Part shown: one piece after another, positions 55,417 to 64,000 of the stretch
Position numbering within the stretch: position 1 is the stretch's first letter
Layout of the letters: each line of letters starts with the position of its first letter
From: Microcella alkaliphila
GTDB lineage: Bacteria; Actinomycetota; Actinomycetes; Actinomycetales; Microbacteriaceae
Assembly (NCBI RefSeq): GCF_002355395.1
Contig: NZ_AP017315.1
Span: 2,418,001-2,482,000 of the forward strand
Length of the DNA: 64,000 nt
Direction: 5' to 3'
Translations under genes and position numbers: made by a program
Notes under the pieces: generated by a model
Told to the model about the DNA's origin: nothing
The model's input: only the letters and a program-made list of their open reading frames with translations
The model's database searches: none

Positions 55417-55964
55417 CAGACGCCACCCTTTTCTGCGTCGATAGTGCCAGCGAACTGGCTGGGATAGCGCACTGCGAGCCAGAGGTTGCAGAGCGAGTGA
55501 AAGGCGAGAAGCCCGAACCCGACGACGGAGGATACATAGACGACCGGCAACGGAATACCCGTTCCGGGCGACGTGAGTCCCATCGTTGTTGCCATAAGTC
55601 CGAATGAGCCGAATACCATCGCGATCGACACCACGCTCACGATCACGGCCGCGAGCGCTTCGATGATGGCAACGACCTTGCCGGTCTTGCCACCGCCGTA
55701 GAGCTGAACCGTGATGTTACGGCGTCTGGCCGTGACGAACGCCGCGGCCACGAACACCAGCCAGATGAAGGTGAAGCGTGCTGCTTCTTCGCTCCAGCTG
55801 AAAGGCGACGAGAACACGTAGCGCGACACGACCTGCAGCACCACCAGGGTGAGCAAGCCCACCAGGAGCACCATGCCGAAAGCGAATTCTGCTCGGACAA
55901 GCAGTCGGTAGGCGAACGAGCGAGACTCGAGGTATCGCTCGTCGCCGGGTTCGAGCCGTGACAT
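55416..55964 (-). CDS. dctQ: TRAP transporter small permease
   Basis: 182 residues from ATG 55964, which shares one base with the dctP stop (TAATG). Four helices; the DctQ signature RYVFSSPFSWSEEAARFTFI follows helix one and RRRNITVQLY lies in the loop after helix two. Confidence 0.92.
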   Translation of the reverse strand: MSRLEPGDERYLESRSFAYRLLVRAEFAFGMVLLVGLLTLVVLQVVSRYVFSSPFSWSEEAARFTFIWLVFVAAAFVTARRRNITVQLYGGGKTGKVVAIIEALAAVIVSVVSIAMVFGSFGLMATTMGLTSPGTGIPLPVVYVSSVVGFGLLAFHSLCNLWLAVRYPSQFAGTIDAEKGGV

Positions 55965-56974
55965 TAGCCTTCTCGGATTTCGAGGTACAAGTCGCCCCAC
56001 TCGAAGCTGTTGGGAATCATCTCAAGCGCGCGCTGACGGAAGTGCTCGACATCGACGTCGTCATTGATCTGAATCGTTCCGGCCTCACGCCACTCCTCGA
56101 CGAACGACGCTTCCTCGTCCTCGATGCACTCCCGAACCGCTGCAGAGGCATCGACCATCGCCTCTTGCAGTGCCGCGCGCTGCTCGTCACTCAGTGCCGA
56201 GAGCGAGGCATCGCTGCCGACGATCATCACGCCCTGAATCATGTGGCCCGTCAGGTTCAGGTAATCCTGCACCTCGTAGAAGCGCTGGCTCGCGATCGTC
56301 GGAATCGGGTTCTCCTGAGCGTCGATCGTGCCCTGCTGCAGGCCGAGGTAGGCCTCGGAGAGAGCCATCGGCGTGGCCGCGCCACCCATGATGTCTGCCA
56401 TGGCGAGGTACAGGGGCGCGTCTGGCGTGCGGAACTTCTTGCCTGCCAGGTCGGCAGACGTCGAGACCGGCTCCTTCGAGGTCACGTGGCGTGTGCCGTA
56501 GTACCAGGTGCTCAGCACATCCAGGCCCGATTCCTCCTTGAGCGACGCGAAGATTTCATCGGCAACGGGGCCGTCGAGGGTCTCTACGAAGTGGTCGATG
56601 TCGCGGAACAGGTACGGGGCGTCGAACATTGCCACGTTCGGCTCCCACACTCCGAGGAACGACGGACCTGCGACCGCAAGTTCGAGGCTGCCGGTGACAA
56701 CCTGCTCGAGGCTTTCGGCCTCACTACCGAGCTGAGCCGCGGGGAACGCGTTGATGAACACGCCCGACCCTTCGAGGGCACCGTTCAATGAAGGAACGCC
56801 GCACGTCTGGACGGGGTGGCTCGGGTCGTAGACGTGCGATAGACGCAGTTCGACTGCGTCCTCGGGCGCGGACGTAGTGGTCTGTTCGGGGGCCTCGTTG
56901 CCTACGCAGGCGCTGAGTCCGAGGGTCATGATCGTGGCAGCGGCGAGAGCCGTGCCAACACGCTGATGCTTCAT
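55964..56974 (-). CDS. dctP: TRAP transporter solute-binding lipoprotein
   Basis: 336 residues. Signal peptide with lipobox LSAC (Cys 23). DctP fold with PAAQLGSEAESLEQVVTGSL and the substrate-clamping Arg region KKFRTPDAPLY, then QENPIPTIASQRFYEVQDYL. Unusual for the family: a Cys at VQTCGVPSLN and another at REC, possibly a disulfide. Confidence 0.93.
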   Translation of the reverse strand: MKHQRVGTALAAATIMTLGLSACVGNEAPEQTTTSAPEDAVELRLSHVYDPSHPVQTCGVPSLNGALEGSGVFINAFPAAQLGSEAESLEQVVTGSLELAVAGPSFLGVWEPNVAMFDAPYLFRDIDHFVETLDGPVADEIFASLKEESGLDVLSTWYYGTRHVTSKEPVSTSADLAGKKFRTPDAPLYLAMADIMGGAATPMALSEAYLGLQQGTIDAQENPIPTIASQRFYEVQDYLNLTGHMIQGVMIVGSDASLSALSDEQRAALQEAMVDASAAVRECIEDEEASFVEEWREAGTIQINDDVDVEHFRQRALEMIPNSFEWGDLYLEIREG

Positions 56975-58077
56975 CGTTGAAACTCCTTCTTCTTGGTTGG
57001 GCGGTTGGGAGGGGAAAACGTCTGCGTGGGCGACGCCGGTTCGAGCGGCGGCGCTCCGAGTTGTTCAGCGAGCTGGTTGATCGCCTCGATGGTGCTGTGG
57101 GCCAGCGGGATGTGTACAAGACGATCCGTGCGTGATTGCTCTTCGGGATCGCCCGGCGCGCGAACGTCGGGACCAGCCGCCCGGACCGTGTCGCGCAACT
57201 GCTGCACACGCGCTGCGGTCTGTTCGGCACCTGCGAAGGCCGCGGGGTCGACCGCGATCACCAGGTGGCCGACGTTCATGCGTGAGCCCGGATTCGACCA
57301 AATGTCCTCGGTCTCGAAGGCGAAGCGTGACCCGCCGAGCACGACCGACAACCCTTCGATCAGTACCGCCACGGCCGAACCCTTGTGCCCGCCAAACGCA
57401 GTCAACGCTCCGGCCATTGCTGCGGCCGGGTCGGTCGTCGGGTGGCCCGCTTCGTCGACCGCCCAGCCTTCGGGGATGCTGGTGCCTGCGTTTCGCGCTC
57501 CGATCACTTTGCCGTAGGCGCCGGTGCTGGTCGCGAGATCGGCCGTGAGCGGGGTTTGGGTGCCTGCCGGCAGGCTGATGGACAGTGGATTGGTTCCGAG
57601 CACCTTCCGTGTCGCGCCGAAAGGTGCGACCGTCGGGCCCGTCGACGACACACCGATGGCCAGCCAGCCCGACTCGGCAAGCCGCTGCGTCCAGTAGCCG
57701 CCCGCGCCGAAATGTGAGCTCGACTGCACGGCGACGGTCACCGAGGCTGACGTGCCGCGCTGCGACTCGATCCACCGCAGAGCCTCTTCCATGGCGACTT
57801 GCCCGAAGGCGCCGTCAGCGTCGAGCAGTCCGGCGCCGGTGTTTTCGGTCACCCAGCGCATCTGTGGGTCCCGGTTGATGCCGCCCGCTGACACGGCGGC
57901 TGCATACAGCGGCAGTCGCAGGAGGCCGTGCGAGGCGATCCCACTGCGATCAGCGAACAAGAGATTGTCGACGGTCGCACGGGCATGGTCGGTGTGTGCC
58001 CCGACGGCGCGGAGGATCTGCTCGGCGATCACCTTCGCATGAGCCAGCTCAATCATGGGTGTCGTGGTGTCGCTCAT
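56971..58077 (-). CDS. Ldh-family (malate/L-sulfolactate dehydrogenase type) oxidoreductase
   Basis: 368 residues from ATG 58077. Family motifs SHGLLRLPLY near residue 50, SSHFGAGGYW, TNPLSISLP and FGGHKGSAVAVLIE. NAD(P)-dependent oxidation of a 2-hydroxy acid. Overlaps dctP by 4 bases, so its substrate or product is probably what the TRAP system imports. The C-terminal tail is Pro/Thr/Lys-rich. Confidence 0.87.
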   Translation of the reverse strand: MSDTTTPMIELAHAKVIAEQILRAVGAHTDHARATVDNLLFADRSGIASHGLLRLPLYAAAVSAGGINRDPQMRWVTENTGAGLLDADGAFGQVAMEEALRWIESQRGTSASVTVAVQSSSHFGAGGYWTQRLAESGWLAIGVSSTGPTVAPFGATRKVLGTNPLSISLPAGTQTPLTADLATSTGAYGKVIGARNAGTSIPEGWAVDEAGHPTTDPAAAMAGALTAFGGHKGSAVAVLIEGLSVVLGGSRFAFETEDIWSNPGSRMNVGHLVIAVDPAAFAGAEQTAARVQQLRDTVRAAGPDVRAPGDPEEQSRTDRLVHIPLAHSTIEAINQLAEQLGAPPLEPASPTQTFSPPNRPTKKKEFQR

Positions 58078-58102
58078 GTGATCGTCAGCCTCTGAATCGC
58101 GC

Positions 58103-58831
58103 TCATGACGAAACCTCCCGCTCGTGGCCAAGGACAGTGGCACGAACGTCTGCTAGCCGTGATTCGGCGAGTGGGCCGCCGAGCCCGCGACCGAAGCGAC
58201 GTCGCGCTGAGAACAGGTGCGAGCGCATCGCGGACGTGGCTGCGGTTGCGTCGCCGCGGGCGATGGCGTCAGCAATCTGCTGGTGTTCTTCGATCGTGAC
58301 CGATGCATCCATGTCTTCGGTGTACAGACGGAAGAGGTGCAGATGCGCGTGCGTGCGATTGAAGGCCTCTTCAAGGAATGGGTTGCCGACGGCCCGAAAT
58401 ACAGCACTGTGGAACACGGTGTCGTGCGAGAGGAGCGCGGCCCCGCCGGTTTGAGTGCCATGTTCTGCGACGAAGCGCTCCACCTCGGCTTGCAACCGCG
58501 GGCCTGGGTTGGACGCTCGATCGACTGACGCCGCACCTGCCGCCCAGGGCTCAAGCAGGAGCCGCACCTCAAAGAGATGGTCGAGATCGTTTTCGTCAAG
58601 CAGCGGAGTCGTCCAGTAGCCGCGCTTCTGCTTCACCACAACAAGCCGGTCGCCTTCGAGGCGCTGAAGCGCCTCGCGCACGGGCGTGTGGGAGACGCCG
58701 AGCTCGCGTGCGAGGGCGTCGATGTTGAGCTTGATGTCGGGCGCGATCAGGTTGGTCAGGATCATGTGGCGAATGCGTTCGTACACGGCGACCGACGTCG
58801 AGAGGTGGCCGGTCTGCTCAGGCTGTCGCAT
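58103..58831 (-). CDS. GntR-family regulator, FCD subfamily
   Basis: 242 residues. Winged helix (YERIRHMILTNLIAPDIKLN, ELGVSHTPVREALQRLEG) and FCD domain with HDTVFHSAV, HAHLHLFRL and EEHQQIADAI. Paralogue of the regulator at 46927. Overlaps the upstream hydrolase gene by 14 bases, so it is produced with the operon it probably represses. Confidence 0.87.
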   Translation of the reverse strand: MRQPEQTGHLSTSVAVYERIRHMILTNLIAPDIKLNIDALARELGVSHTPVREALQRLEGDRLVVVKQKRGYWTTPLLDENDLDHLFEVRLLLEPWAAGAASVDRASNPGPRLQAEVERFVAEHGTQTGGAALLSHDTVFHSAVFRAVGNPFLEEAFNRTHAHLHLFRLYTEDMDASVTIEEHQQIADAIARGDATAATSAMRSHLFSARRRFGRGLGGPLAESRLADVRATVLGHEREVSS

Positions 58832-60029
58832 CGCTCGCCTCGCGTTCTAGTCGGGAGAGGTCAGCCCACAGACTGCGCACACCGTACGTCCACGGTGCGA
58901 GTTCCTCCGTGCGCCCGACGATGTTTCGGAGGCAGCCGAGCTGGTCGGCGCTGATCTCCACGAGATCCCCCAGATGGTGGGTGAAGCCGTGGCCAGGTGC
59001 TCCGCGGTCTTGCGTCGGTGCGAAGAGCGTGCCGGTGAACAGGGCGAAGCCGTCCGGATACTGGTGGTGAGTGCCCGCTGTCGCCTCGACCAATGCTTCG
59101 AATGATCGGCTGAGGGCCGTGACGCGGTTGACCCCCTCGAGGAGGTAGCCGTCGGACCCGCTCACGACGAGTCGGATCTCGAGGCGCCGAGCATCGTCGA
59201 TGGTGAACGTCTCATCAAACAGACGGATCACCGGCCCCACGGCCGTCGAACGATTGTTGTCTTTTGCCATGCCCAGCAGTAGGGCGCTGCGGCCTTCGAC
59301 GTCGCGCAGGTTCACGTCATTCCCGAGCGTCACGCCGATGATGTCGCCCGCCGAGGTGACGATGAGCACCAGCTCGGGCTCGGGATTGTTCCACGACGAG
59401 AAGGAGGGCACGCCGATCGCGGCCCCGCAGCCGACTGCAGAGAGCAGCGGCCCCTTCGTGAAGACTTCCGGGTGAGGGCCGATGCCGACCTCGAGATACT
59501 GCGACCACCATCCGCGCTCGAGTAGCTCCTCCTTCAAGGTGGCAGCTTCCGCGCTTCCGGGCTCGATCGTCGCGATGTCAATGCCGAGGGCCGCGTCGAG
59601 CTCGGCGCGCACCGAGGCTGCACGCGCCGCGTCACCCATGCACCGCTCTTCGATGACTCGTTCCAGCATCGACGCCACGAAGGTGACGCCGCACGCCTTG
59701 ATCACGTGCAGGTCGATGGGCGCGAGCAGATTGGGGCCGGTGTCGTCGCCTTCCCAGCGCAGATCGTTCACACTCCAGAGCGGCTCCGCAGCGCGCGCTC
59801 GTGCGATGGCAGCTGCGAGGTCTGCCCGCTCGAGAAGTGCTGACACTGTCGTCGCTTCGGCAAGGAGGTCGTACACCGCACCGTCAGCGAAGAGGACGGG
59901 AATCGGCGCGCGGCGTTGCGGATCCCACACTCGACCGATGAACGTGCCGCTTCCGGTGGGGAGCGCATCGGCTACAGCGTGCGCCGCCATCTGGGTGTCT
60001 CGCACGTCGGTCTGTCCAGTACCGGACAT
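58818..60029 (-). CDS. Fumarylacetoacetate-hydrolase-family protein (sugar-acid dehydratase/hydrolase)
   Basis: 403 residues, longer than simple FAH hydrolases. FAH-like core with metal-binding acids in EPELVLIVTSAGDIIGVTLG and a further NDVNLRDVEGRSALLLGMAK. Enzymes of this length act on 2-keto-3-deoxy acids in arabinonate/xylonate-type routes; exact reaction not settled. First gene of the minus-strand operon. Confidence 0.75.
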   Translation of the reverse strand: MSGTGQTDVRDTQMAAHAVADALPTGSGTFIGRVWDPQRRAPIPVLFADGAVYDLLAEATTVSALLERADLAAAIARARAAEPLWSVNDLRWEGDDTGPNLLAPIDLHVIKACGVTFVASMLERVIEERCMGDAARAASVRAELDAALGIDIATIEPGSAEAATLKEELLERGWWSQYLEVGIGPHPEVFTKGPLLSAVGCGAAIGVPSFSSWNNPEPELVLIVTSAGDIIGVTLGNDVNLRDVEGRSALLLGMAKDNNRSTAVGPVIRLFDETFTIDDARRLEIRLVVSGSDGYLLEGVNRVTALSRSFEALVEATAGTHHQYPDGFALFTGTLFAPTQDRGAPGHGFTHHLGDLVEISADQLGCLRNIVGRTEELAPWTYGVRSLWADLSRLEREASDATA

Positions 60030-60056
60030 CGTTGTCCAATCTCATTTCCTACATGA

Positions 60057-60079
60057 ATTATAAAAAGCCTATAGGTTTT
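60057..60079 (-). promoter_or_regulatory. Promoter and operator of the minus-strand sugar-acid operon
   Basis: TATAAT on the minus strand (60062-60057), a consensus -10. Adjacent is CCTATAGG (60068-60075) flanked by A- and T-runs, a palindrome between -10 and -35. Confidence 0.6.
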
Positions 60080-60200
60080 GCGTTCGCTCACTCAACCACA
60101 AGACGTCGTCCCGCGCAAGGACCCTTGCGCGTTCCCGAAGCGCCCGCATCCCGGCGTGGCCTGCGATCAGGCCCCACTGGGACGGGCGGGAATAAATATA

Positions 60201-60227
60201 TGATTCGGCCAAATCAAGTTGTATAGT
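60201..60227 (+). promoter_or_regulatory. Promoter and operator of the gene at 60281
   Basis: TGATTCGGCCAAATCA (60201-60216) is a 16-bp palindrome with one mismatched pair, followed by TATAGT (60222-60227) as -10. TATATGAT at 60197-60204 recurs upstream of the IlvD gene. Confidence 0.55.
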
Positions 60228-60280
60228 TGGGCTCGTAGTGGTTCCCAGCGTCGGGAGTCCCCCTCGAGAAACGGCAAACG

Positions 60281-61345
60281 ATGACTCAGACAGTTCCCGC
60301 CACCACTCTTCTCGAATGGGCCACGGACATTGTGGCCCGGTGGGGCTACCGCCACGACGACGCGCGCTACATCGCCGAGACTCTCGTGGATGCGAACCTA
60401 CGTGGCGTCGACTCGCATGGAATCATGCGGCTTCCGGCGTACTACGAGCGCGTTCGGCACGGCCTGACGGAGCCCGCAGCAACCGCGGTAACCACGATTC
60501 GCGGGGCCACCGCACAGGTCAACGCAGACCGGGTAGCGGGCCAGCTGGCGGCTCGAGAGGCGGTGCGCACGGCAACGACCATCGCGAACGAACTCGGGGT
60601 CGCCGCGGTGACCGTGTCGGGGAGTTCGCACTTCGGGGCCGCCGGCTTCTACGCGCGCGAACTCGCCGAGAACGGCCTGTTCAGCATGGTGATGTCGAAT
60701 TCCGAGCCGATCGTCGTGCCCTTTGGCGGTCGCACCTCACTGCTCGGCACGAACCCCCTCGCCCTCGCGGCGCCCACCGAAGACGGCGTCGTCGCCGTCG
60801 ACATGGCAACCAGCCAGGCGGCGATGGGCAAGGTGTACGGCGCGCGCCTGTCCAACACGCCGATTCCCGCCGACTGGGGCGTCGATAGCACCGGGCGCCC
60901 GACCACCGATCCGCACGCGGTAACCGCACTATTGCCGGCGGGCGGCCCGAAGGGATACGCGCTCGGCTTCTTCGTCGAGATGCTGTCGGCCGTGCTGTCG
61001 GGTGCGGCCATCACCCACGACGTCGGTGACATGTATAAAGACTTCAGCAAGACCCAGAACGTCGGGCACTTCTTTCTCGCCATCTCTGTCGAGAACTTCA
61101 TGTCGCGCGCCGATTTTGAACGGCGTGCCCAGACGCTCATCACCCTGGCGCACGGCACCGAGCCGGTCGACCCCTCGCGCCCGGTGCTCGTGCCGGGTGA
61201 GCCAGAACAGTTGACGTCACGGGCGCGCCTTGAGGCTGGCGTGCCCCTCAGCGACGGAGTCGTTGAGGAGCTCGCCACGCTCAGCGACGCACTCGGCGTG
61301 CCGTGGCCCGGGGGCGTGGCGGCCGCAGCAGCCAGCACGCCGTAG
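60281..61345 (+). CDS. Ldh-family oxidoreductase, second copy
   Basis: 354 residues. Same family as 56971: VDSHGIMRLPAYYERV near residue 43, SGSSHFGAAGFY, LLGTNPLALAAP and GGPKGYALGFFVEML. Divergent from the large operon, with its own operator. Sequence only moderately like its paralogue, so a different 2-hydroxy acid substrate is likely. Confidence 0.87.
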   Translation: MTQTVPATTLLEWATDIVARWGYRHDDARYIAETLVDANLRGVDSHGIMRLPAYYERVRHGLTEPAATAVTTIRGATAQVNADRVAGQLAAREAVRTATTIANELGVAAVTVSGSSHFGAAGFYARELAENGLFSMVMSNSEPIVVPFGGRTSLLGTNPLALAAPTEDGVVAVDMATSQAAMGKVYGARLSNTPIPADWGVDSTGRPTTDPHAVTALLPAGGPKGYALGFFVEMLSAVLSGAAITHDVGDMYKDFSKTQNVGHFFLAISVENFMSRADFERRAQTLITLAHGTEPVDPSRPVLVPGEPEQLTSRARLEAGVPLSDGVVEELATLSDALGVPWPGGVAAAAASTP

Positions 61346-61407
61346 GCGCGTCGATTCCGATTCTGGCGCCACCGGCGATACCGGCGCGATCGGATGCGGT
61401 GCCGGCG

Positions 61408-63135
61408 CTAGTGCGAGTGCCGCGGCGTCGCGTCCCCGCTCGACCCGATCAGGAAGTCGAGATCGGCACCCTGGTCAGCGCCCGTGACGTGCTCGACGTA
61501 GAGCCGTGACCAGCCGCGAGTCGTCGGTGCGACCTGCGGAACGTAGGCGGCGAGCCGAGCCTGCAGCTCTTCGTCACTGATGTCGACGCGCACGCGTCGC
61601 GCGGCGACGTCGAGCTCGATCATGTCGCCCGTCTGCACCACGCCAATGGGCCCGCCAACGGCGGACTCGGGGGCGACGTGCAAAACGCAGGTTCCGAAGC
61701 CGGTTCCGCTCATGCGGGCATCAGAGATGCGCACCATGTCGGTCACGCCCTGCTGCAGAAGCTTCTTCGGCAGGGGCATGTTGCCGATCTCGGGGAAGCC
61801 GGGGTAGCCCTTGGGCCCCCCGCCGCGCACCACCAGGACGGTGTCGGGGGTGACATCGAGATCGTCGTTGTCGGCGACCGCCATATATTCCTCGTTCGAG
61901 TCGAAGACCAGCGCGGGGCCCCGGTGATGCAACAACTCAGGGCTCGCTGCCGAGACCTTGAGCACGGCGCCCTTCGGCGCGAGGTTGCCGTACAACACCA
62001 CGGTGCTGTTGCCGGCCGCCTGAACGGGGTTATCGAGGGGCCGAATGATGTCGGGGTTGTCGTTGCGCGCACCCGCAATGTTCTCGCCGACGGTCTGGCC
62101 GCTCACGGTCATCGCATCGAGGTTGAGCAGGGGCGCCATCGACGCCATCAGGGCCGGAACACCCCCGGCGTAGTAGAACTCCTCCATCAGATAGCTACCC
62201 GACGGCATGAGGTCAACGAGCAGCGGCACCGAAAAGCCCCCGCGGTGGAAGTCTTCGAGGTTCAGATCGATGCCCACGCGGCCGGCGAGCGCCAGCAGGT
62301 GAACGATGGCGTTGGTGGAGCCGCCGAGCGCCGCGTTGACCCGGATTCCGTTCAGGAAGGCGTCTCGGGTCAGCACATCGCTCATGCGCAGGCCGTCGTG
62401 CACCATGTCGACGATGCGGCGCCCGGCCAGCTGCGACTGCGCGAAGCGGCGAGAGTCAACCGCGGGGATGGCCGCCATGCCCGGCAATTGCAGGCCGACC
62501 GCCTCCATGATGGAGGCCATGGTCGAGGCGGTTCCCATCGTCATGCAGTGCCCGGCGCTGCGCGCCATGCAGCCCTCGGCCTCGAACAGCTCTTCCGTGC
62601 TGAGGCGGCCCGCGCGGTGCTCCTCGGTCAGCCTCCAGACGTCGGTGCCCGAGCCGATATCGCGCCCCCGAAACTTGCCGTTCAGCATGGGCCCGCCAGT
62701 GATCAGCAGCGTGGGCAGGTTCACACTCGCCGCACCCATCGCCAGCCCCGGGGTGGTCTTGTCGCACCCGCCGAGCAGCACGACCCCATCGAGGGGGTTC
62801 GAGCGGATCAGCTCTTCGGCCTCCATCGCCAAGAGGTTGCGGTAGAGGGAGGTCGTGGGGCGCATGAGCGGCTCACCGAGGCTCATCACCGGGAATTCGA
62901 GTGGCCACCCGCCGCTCTCCCACACCCCGCGCTTGACCGACTCTGCGACCTGGCGAAGATGCGCGTTGCACGGGGTCAGCTCTGACCACGTGCTCGCGAT
63001 ACCGATGACGGGTCGGCCATCGAAAAGGTCTGGCGCAAAACCCTGGTTGCGCATCCACGACCGGTGAATGAAGCCGTTGCGACCTGTTCCGCCAAACCAA
63101 TCTTGGCTGCGTCGCCGTCCGGGATCGGAACTCAT
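61408..63135 (-). CDS. IlvD/Edd-family sugar-acid dehydratase
   Basis: 575 residues, the length of arabinonate/xylonate-type dehydratases. Iron-sulfur cysteines in TPCNAHL, GGCDKTTPG and AGHCMTMGTAS; C-terminal SDARMSGTGFGTCVLHVAPE. Gives a 2-keto-3-deoxy acid. ATG 63135 has AGGGAG upstream. Convergent with the Ldh gene at 60281 and divergent from the FAH gene. Confidence 0.9.
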   Translation of the reverse strand: MSSDPGRRRSQDWFGGTGRNGFIHRSWMRNQGFAPDLFDGRPVIGIASTWSELTPCNAHLRQVAESVKRGVWESGGWPLEFPVMSLGEPLMRPTTSLYRNLLAMEAEELIRSNPLDGVVLLGGCDKTTPGLAMGAASVNLPTLLITGGPMLNGKFRGRDIGSGTDVWRLTEEHRAGRLSTEELFEAEGCMARSAGHCMTMGTASTMASIMEAVGLQLPGMAAIPAVDSRRFAQSQLAGRRIVDMVHDGLRMSDVLTRDAFLNGIRVNAALGGSTNAIVHLLALAGRVGIDLNLEDFHRGGFSVPLLVDLMPSGSYLMEEFYYAGGVPALMASMAPLLNLDAMTVSGQTVGENIAGARNDNPDIIRPLDNPVQAAGNSTVVLYGNLAPKGAVLKVSAASPELLHHRGPALVFDSNEEYMAVADNDDLDVTPDTVLVVRGGGPKGYPGFPEIGNMPLPKKLLQQGVTDMVRISDARMSGTGFGTCVLHVAPESAVGGPIGVVQTGDMIELDVAARRVRVDISDEELQARLAAYVPQVAPTTRGWSRLYVEHVTGADQGADLDFLIGSSGDATPRHSH

Positions 63136-63160
63136 GCAAAACTCCCTACGATTTCCCACA

Positions 63161-63172
63161 ATCCTATATGAT
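63161..63172. promoter_or_regulatory. Operator-like palindrome between the dehydratase and hydrolase genes
   Basis: ATCCTATATGAT, palindromic except one pair, centred on TATA. The half-site TATATGAT is shared with 60197-60204. Confidence 0.45.
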
Positions 63173-63227
63173 CTTGGCTAGCGCAGGAGATACCTGGTGA
63201 CGCACATGCCCATAGGAGAGACCCGGA

Positions 63228-64000
63228 ATGCGAATCGGACGATTGGGAAGTGCCGGCACTGAGATTCCCGTAGTTTTCACGAGCAGTGACCGTGCGGTCG
63301 ACGTCTCATCGATCATCCCCGACTGGTCGCGAGAGTCGCTGGCCAGCGGCGCGCTCGCCCAGGTGGGCGCGGCAGACCTGTCGCAGCTTCCCGACCTGCA
63401 GGTCTCTGACCACCGCATCGCCGCACCCCTCGCCCGGCCCGGCAAAATCGTGTGCATCGGGCTGAACTACCGACAGCACGCGAAAGAGACCGGAGCGACC
63501 GTTCCGACCGAGCCCGTGATCTTCATGAAGTCGGCCGACTGCCTCGTGGGGCCGTTCGACGACATCGAGATTCCCCCGGGCTCTGAGCACACCGACTACG
63601 AGGTCGAGCTCGCCATCGTGATCGGCTCGACCCTGCGCTACGCGGCCAGCACCGACGAGGCGATGGCGGCCGTCATGGGCTACTCGATCAGCCAAGACGT
63701 CTCGGAGCGCAAGTGGCAGTTGGAGCGCGGCGGCACCTGGGACAAGGGAAAGTCGTTCCCGACCTTCAACCCCATGGGCCCGTGGATCGACACCGACCCC
63801 GACGGCTCGCCGCAGAACCTCGACCTGTCGTGCTCGGTCAACGGCGAGATGCGCCAAGCGTCGACGACGAGCGACATGATCTTCACCATCGCCGAGGTCG
63901 TGCACTACGTCTCGCAGTGCATGGAACTGTTTCCCGGCGACATCATCAATACGGGCACCCCGGCCGGGGTCGCCATGGGCATGACCCCGACCCGTTACCT
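63228..64000 (+). CDS. Fumarylacetoacetate-hydrolase-family protein, diketo-deoxy-acid hydrolase type (3' end outside window)
   Basis: ATG 63228 after GGAGAG; 257 residues visible and open to the right edge, so nearly complete for a 280-290 residue protein. FAH core: KIVCIGLNYRQHAKETGA, metal-binding EVELAIVIG and GDIINTGTPAGVAMGM. This subfamily includes 2,4-diketo-3-deoxy-L-fuconate hydrolase, which fits the fuconate-type dehydratase in the same locus (inference). Confidence 0.88.
   Translation, partial: MRIGRLGSAGTEIPVVFTSSDRAVDVSSIIPDWSRESLASGALAQVGAADLSQLPDLQVSDHRIAAPLARPGKIVCIGLNYRQHAKETGATVPTEPVIFMKSADCLVGPFDDIEIPPGSEHTDYEVELAIVIGSTLRYAASTDEAMAAVMGYSISQDVSERKWQLERGGTWDKGKSFPTFNPMGPWIDTDPDGSPQNLDLSCSVNGEMRQASTTSDMIFTIAEVVHYVSQCMELFPGDIINTGTPAGVAMGMTPTRY

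Overview
The window is one high-GC actinobacterial chromosome segment, best matched to Microbacteriaceae. Support for this: an Lsr2 nucleoid protein, the lysC-asd operon with an internal LysC beta start, a SigK/RskA-type sigma pair, many GTG starts, and many genes whose start codon lies 6-7 bases after a TANNNT -10 box, as expected of leaderless mRNAs. The genus cannot be fixed from the sequence alone.

Layout. 1-7.9 kb: high-affinity phosphate uptake, present as two tandem pstCAB sets with one pstS (behind a PHO box) between them, ending in an OmpR-type regulator whose receiver domain lacks the phosphorylation residues. 7.9-10.9 kb: ECF sigma factor, its membrane anti-sigma factor and two lipoproteins (one a cupredoxin). 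10.9-12.4 kb: a long intergenic region with dyads, a tandem repeat and a probable structured small RNA, then an uncharacterised gene and tRNA-Lys. 12.4-16.8 kb: fructose PTS operon (fruR-fruK-fruA-ptsH). 16.8-22.1 kb: CitA/CitB-type two-component system divergent from a tripartite tricarboxylate transporter (tctCBA). 22.2-27 kb: galactose use (galM, DeoR regulator, galT, galK). 27-29.9 kb: small membrane protein, malate:quinone oxidoreductase, TauE/SafE permease. 30.3-32.7 kb: a complete IS21 element with 4-bp target duplication. 32.9-41.8 kb: two SGNH hydrolases, asd-lysC, recR, dnaX, a toxin-antitoxin pair and galE.

41.8-46.9 kb is an accessory hot spot: an AAA ATPase with an operator over its -10 box, lsr2, an oxidoreductase gene cleanly split by an ISL3 element (8-bp target duplication), an IS110 remnant and a frameshifted sugar isomerase. 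46.9-64 kb is a sugar-acid catabolic locus: two paralogous FCD-type GntR regulators, a TRAP transporter, an enolase-superfamily acid-sugar dehydratase, an IlvD/Edd dehydratase, KduD-type and zinc dehydrogenases, two Ldh-family oxidoreductases, KDG kinase and KDPG aldolase, a 2,5-dioxovalerate-type aldehyde dehydrogenase and two fumarylacetoacetate-hydrolase-family proteins. Together these could import sugar acids, dehydrate them and cut the 2-keto-3-deoxy products to central metabolites by both a phosphorylative and a non-phosphorylative route.

The observations most worth following are: (a) the toxin-antitoxin pair inserted at the 3' end of galE, with a displaced second galE tail next to dnaX; (b) the ~84-nt self-terminating RNA at 11104-11187; (c) the degenerate receiver regulator in the pst operon; (d) the leaderless promoter pattern, which also places the tRNA-Lys 5' end at about +1; (e) a family of intergenic dyads with a shared core.
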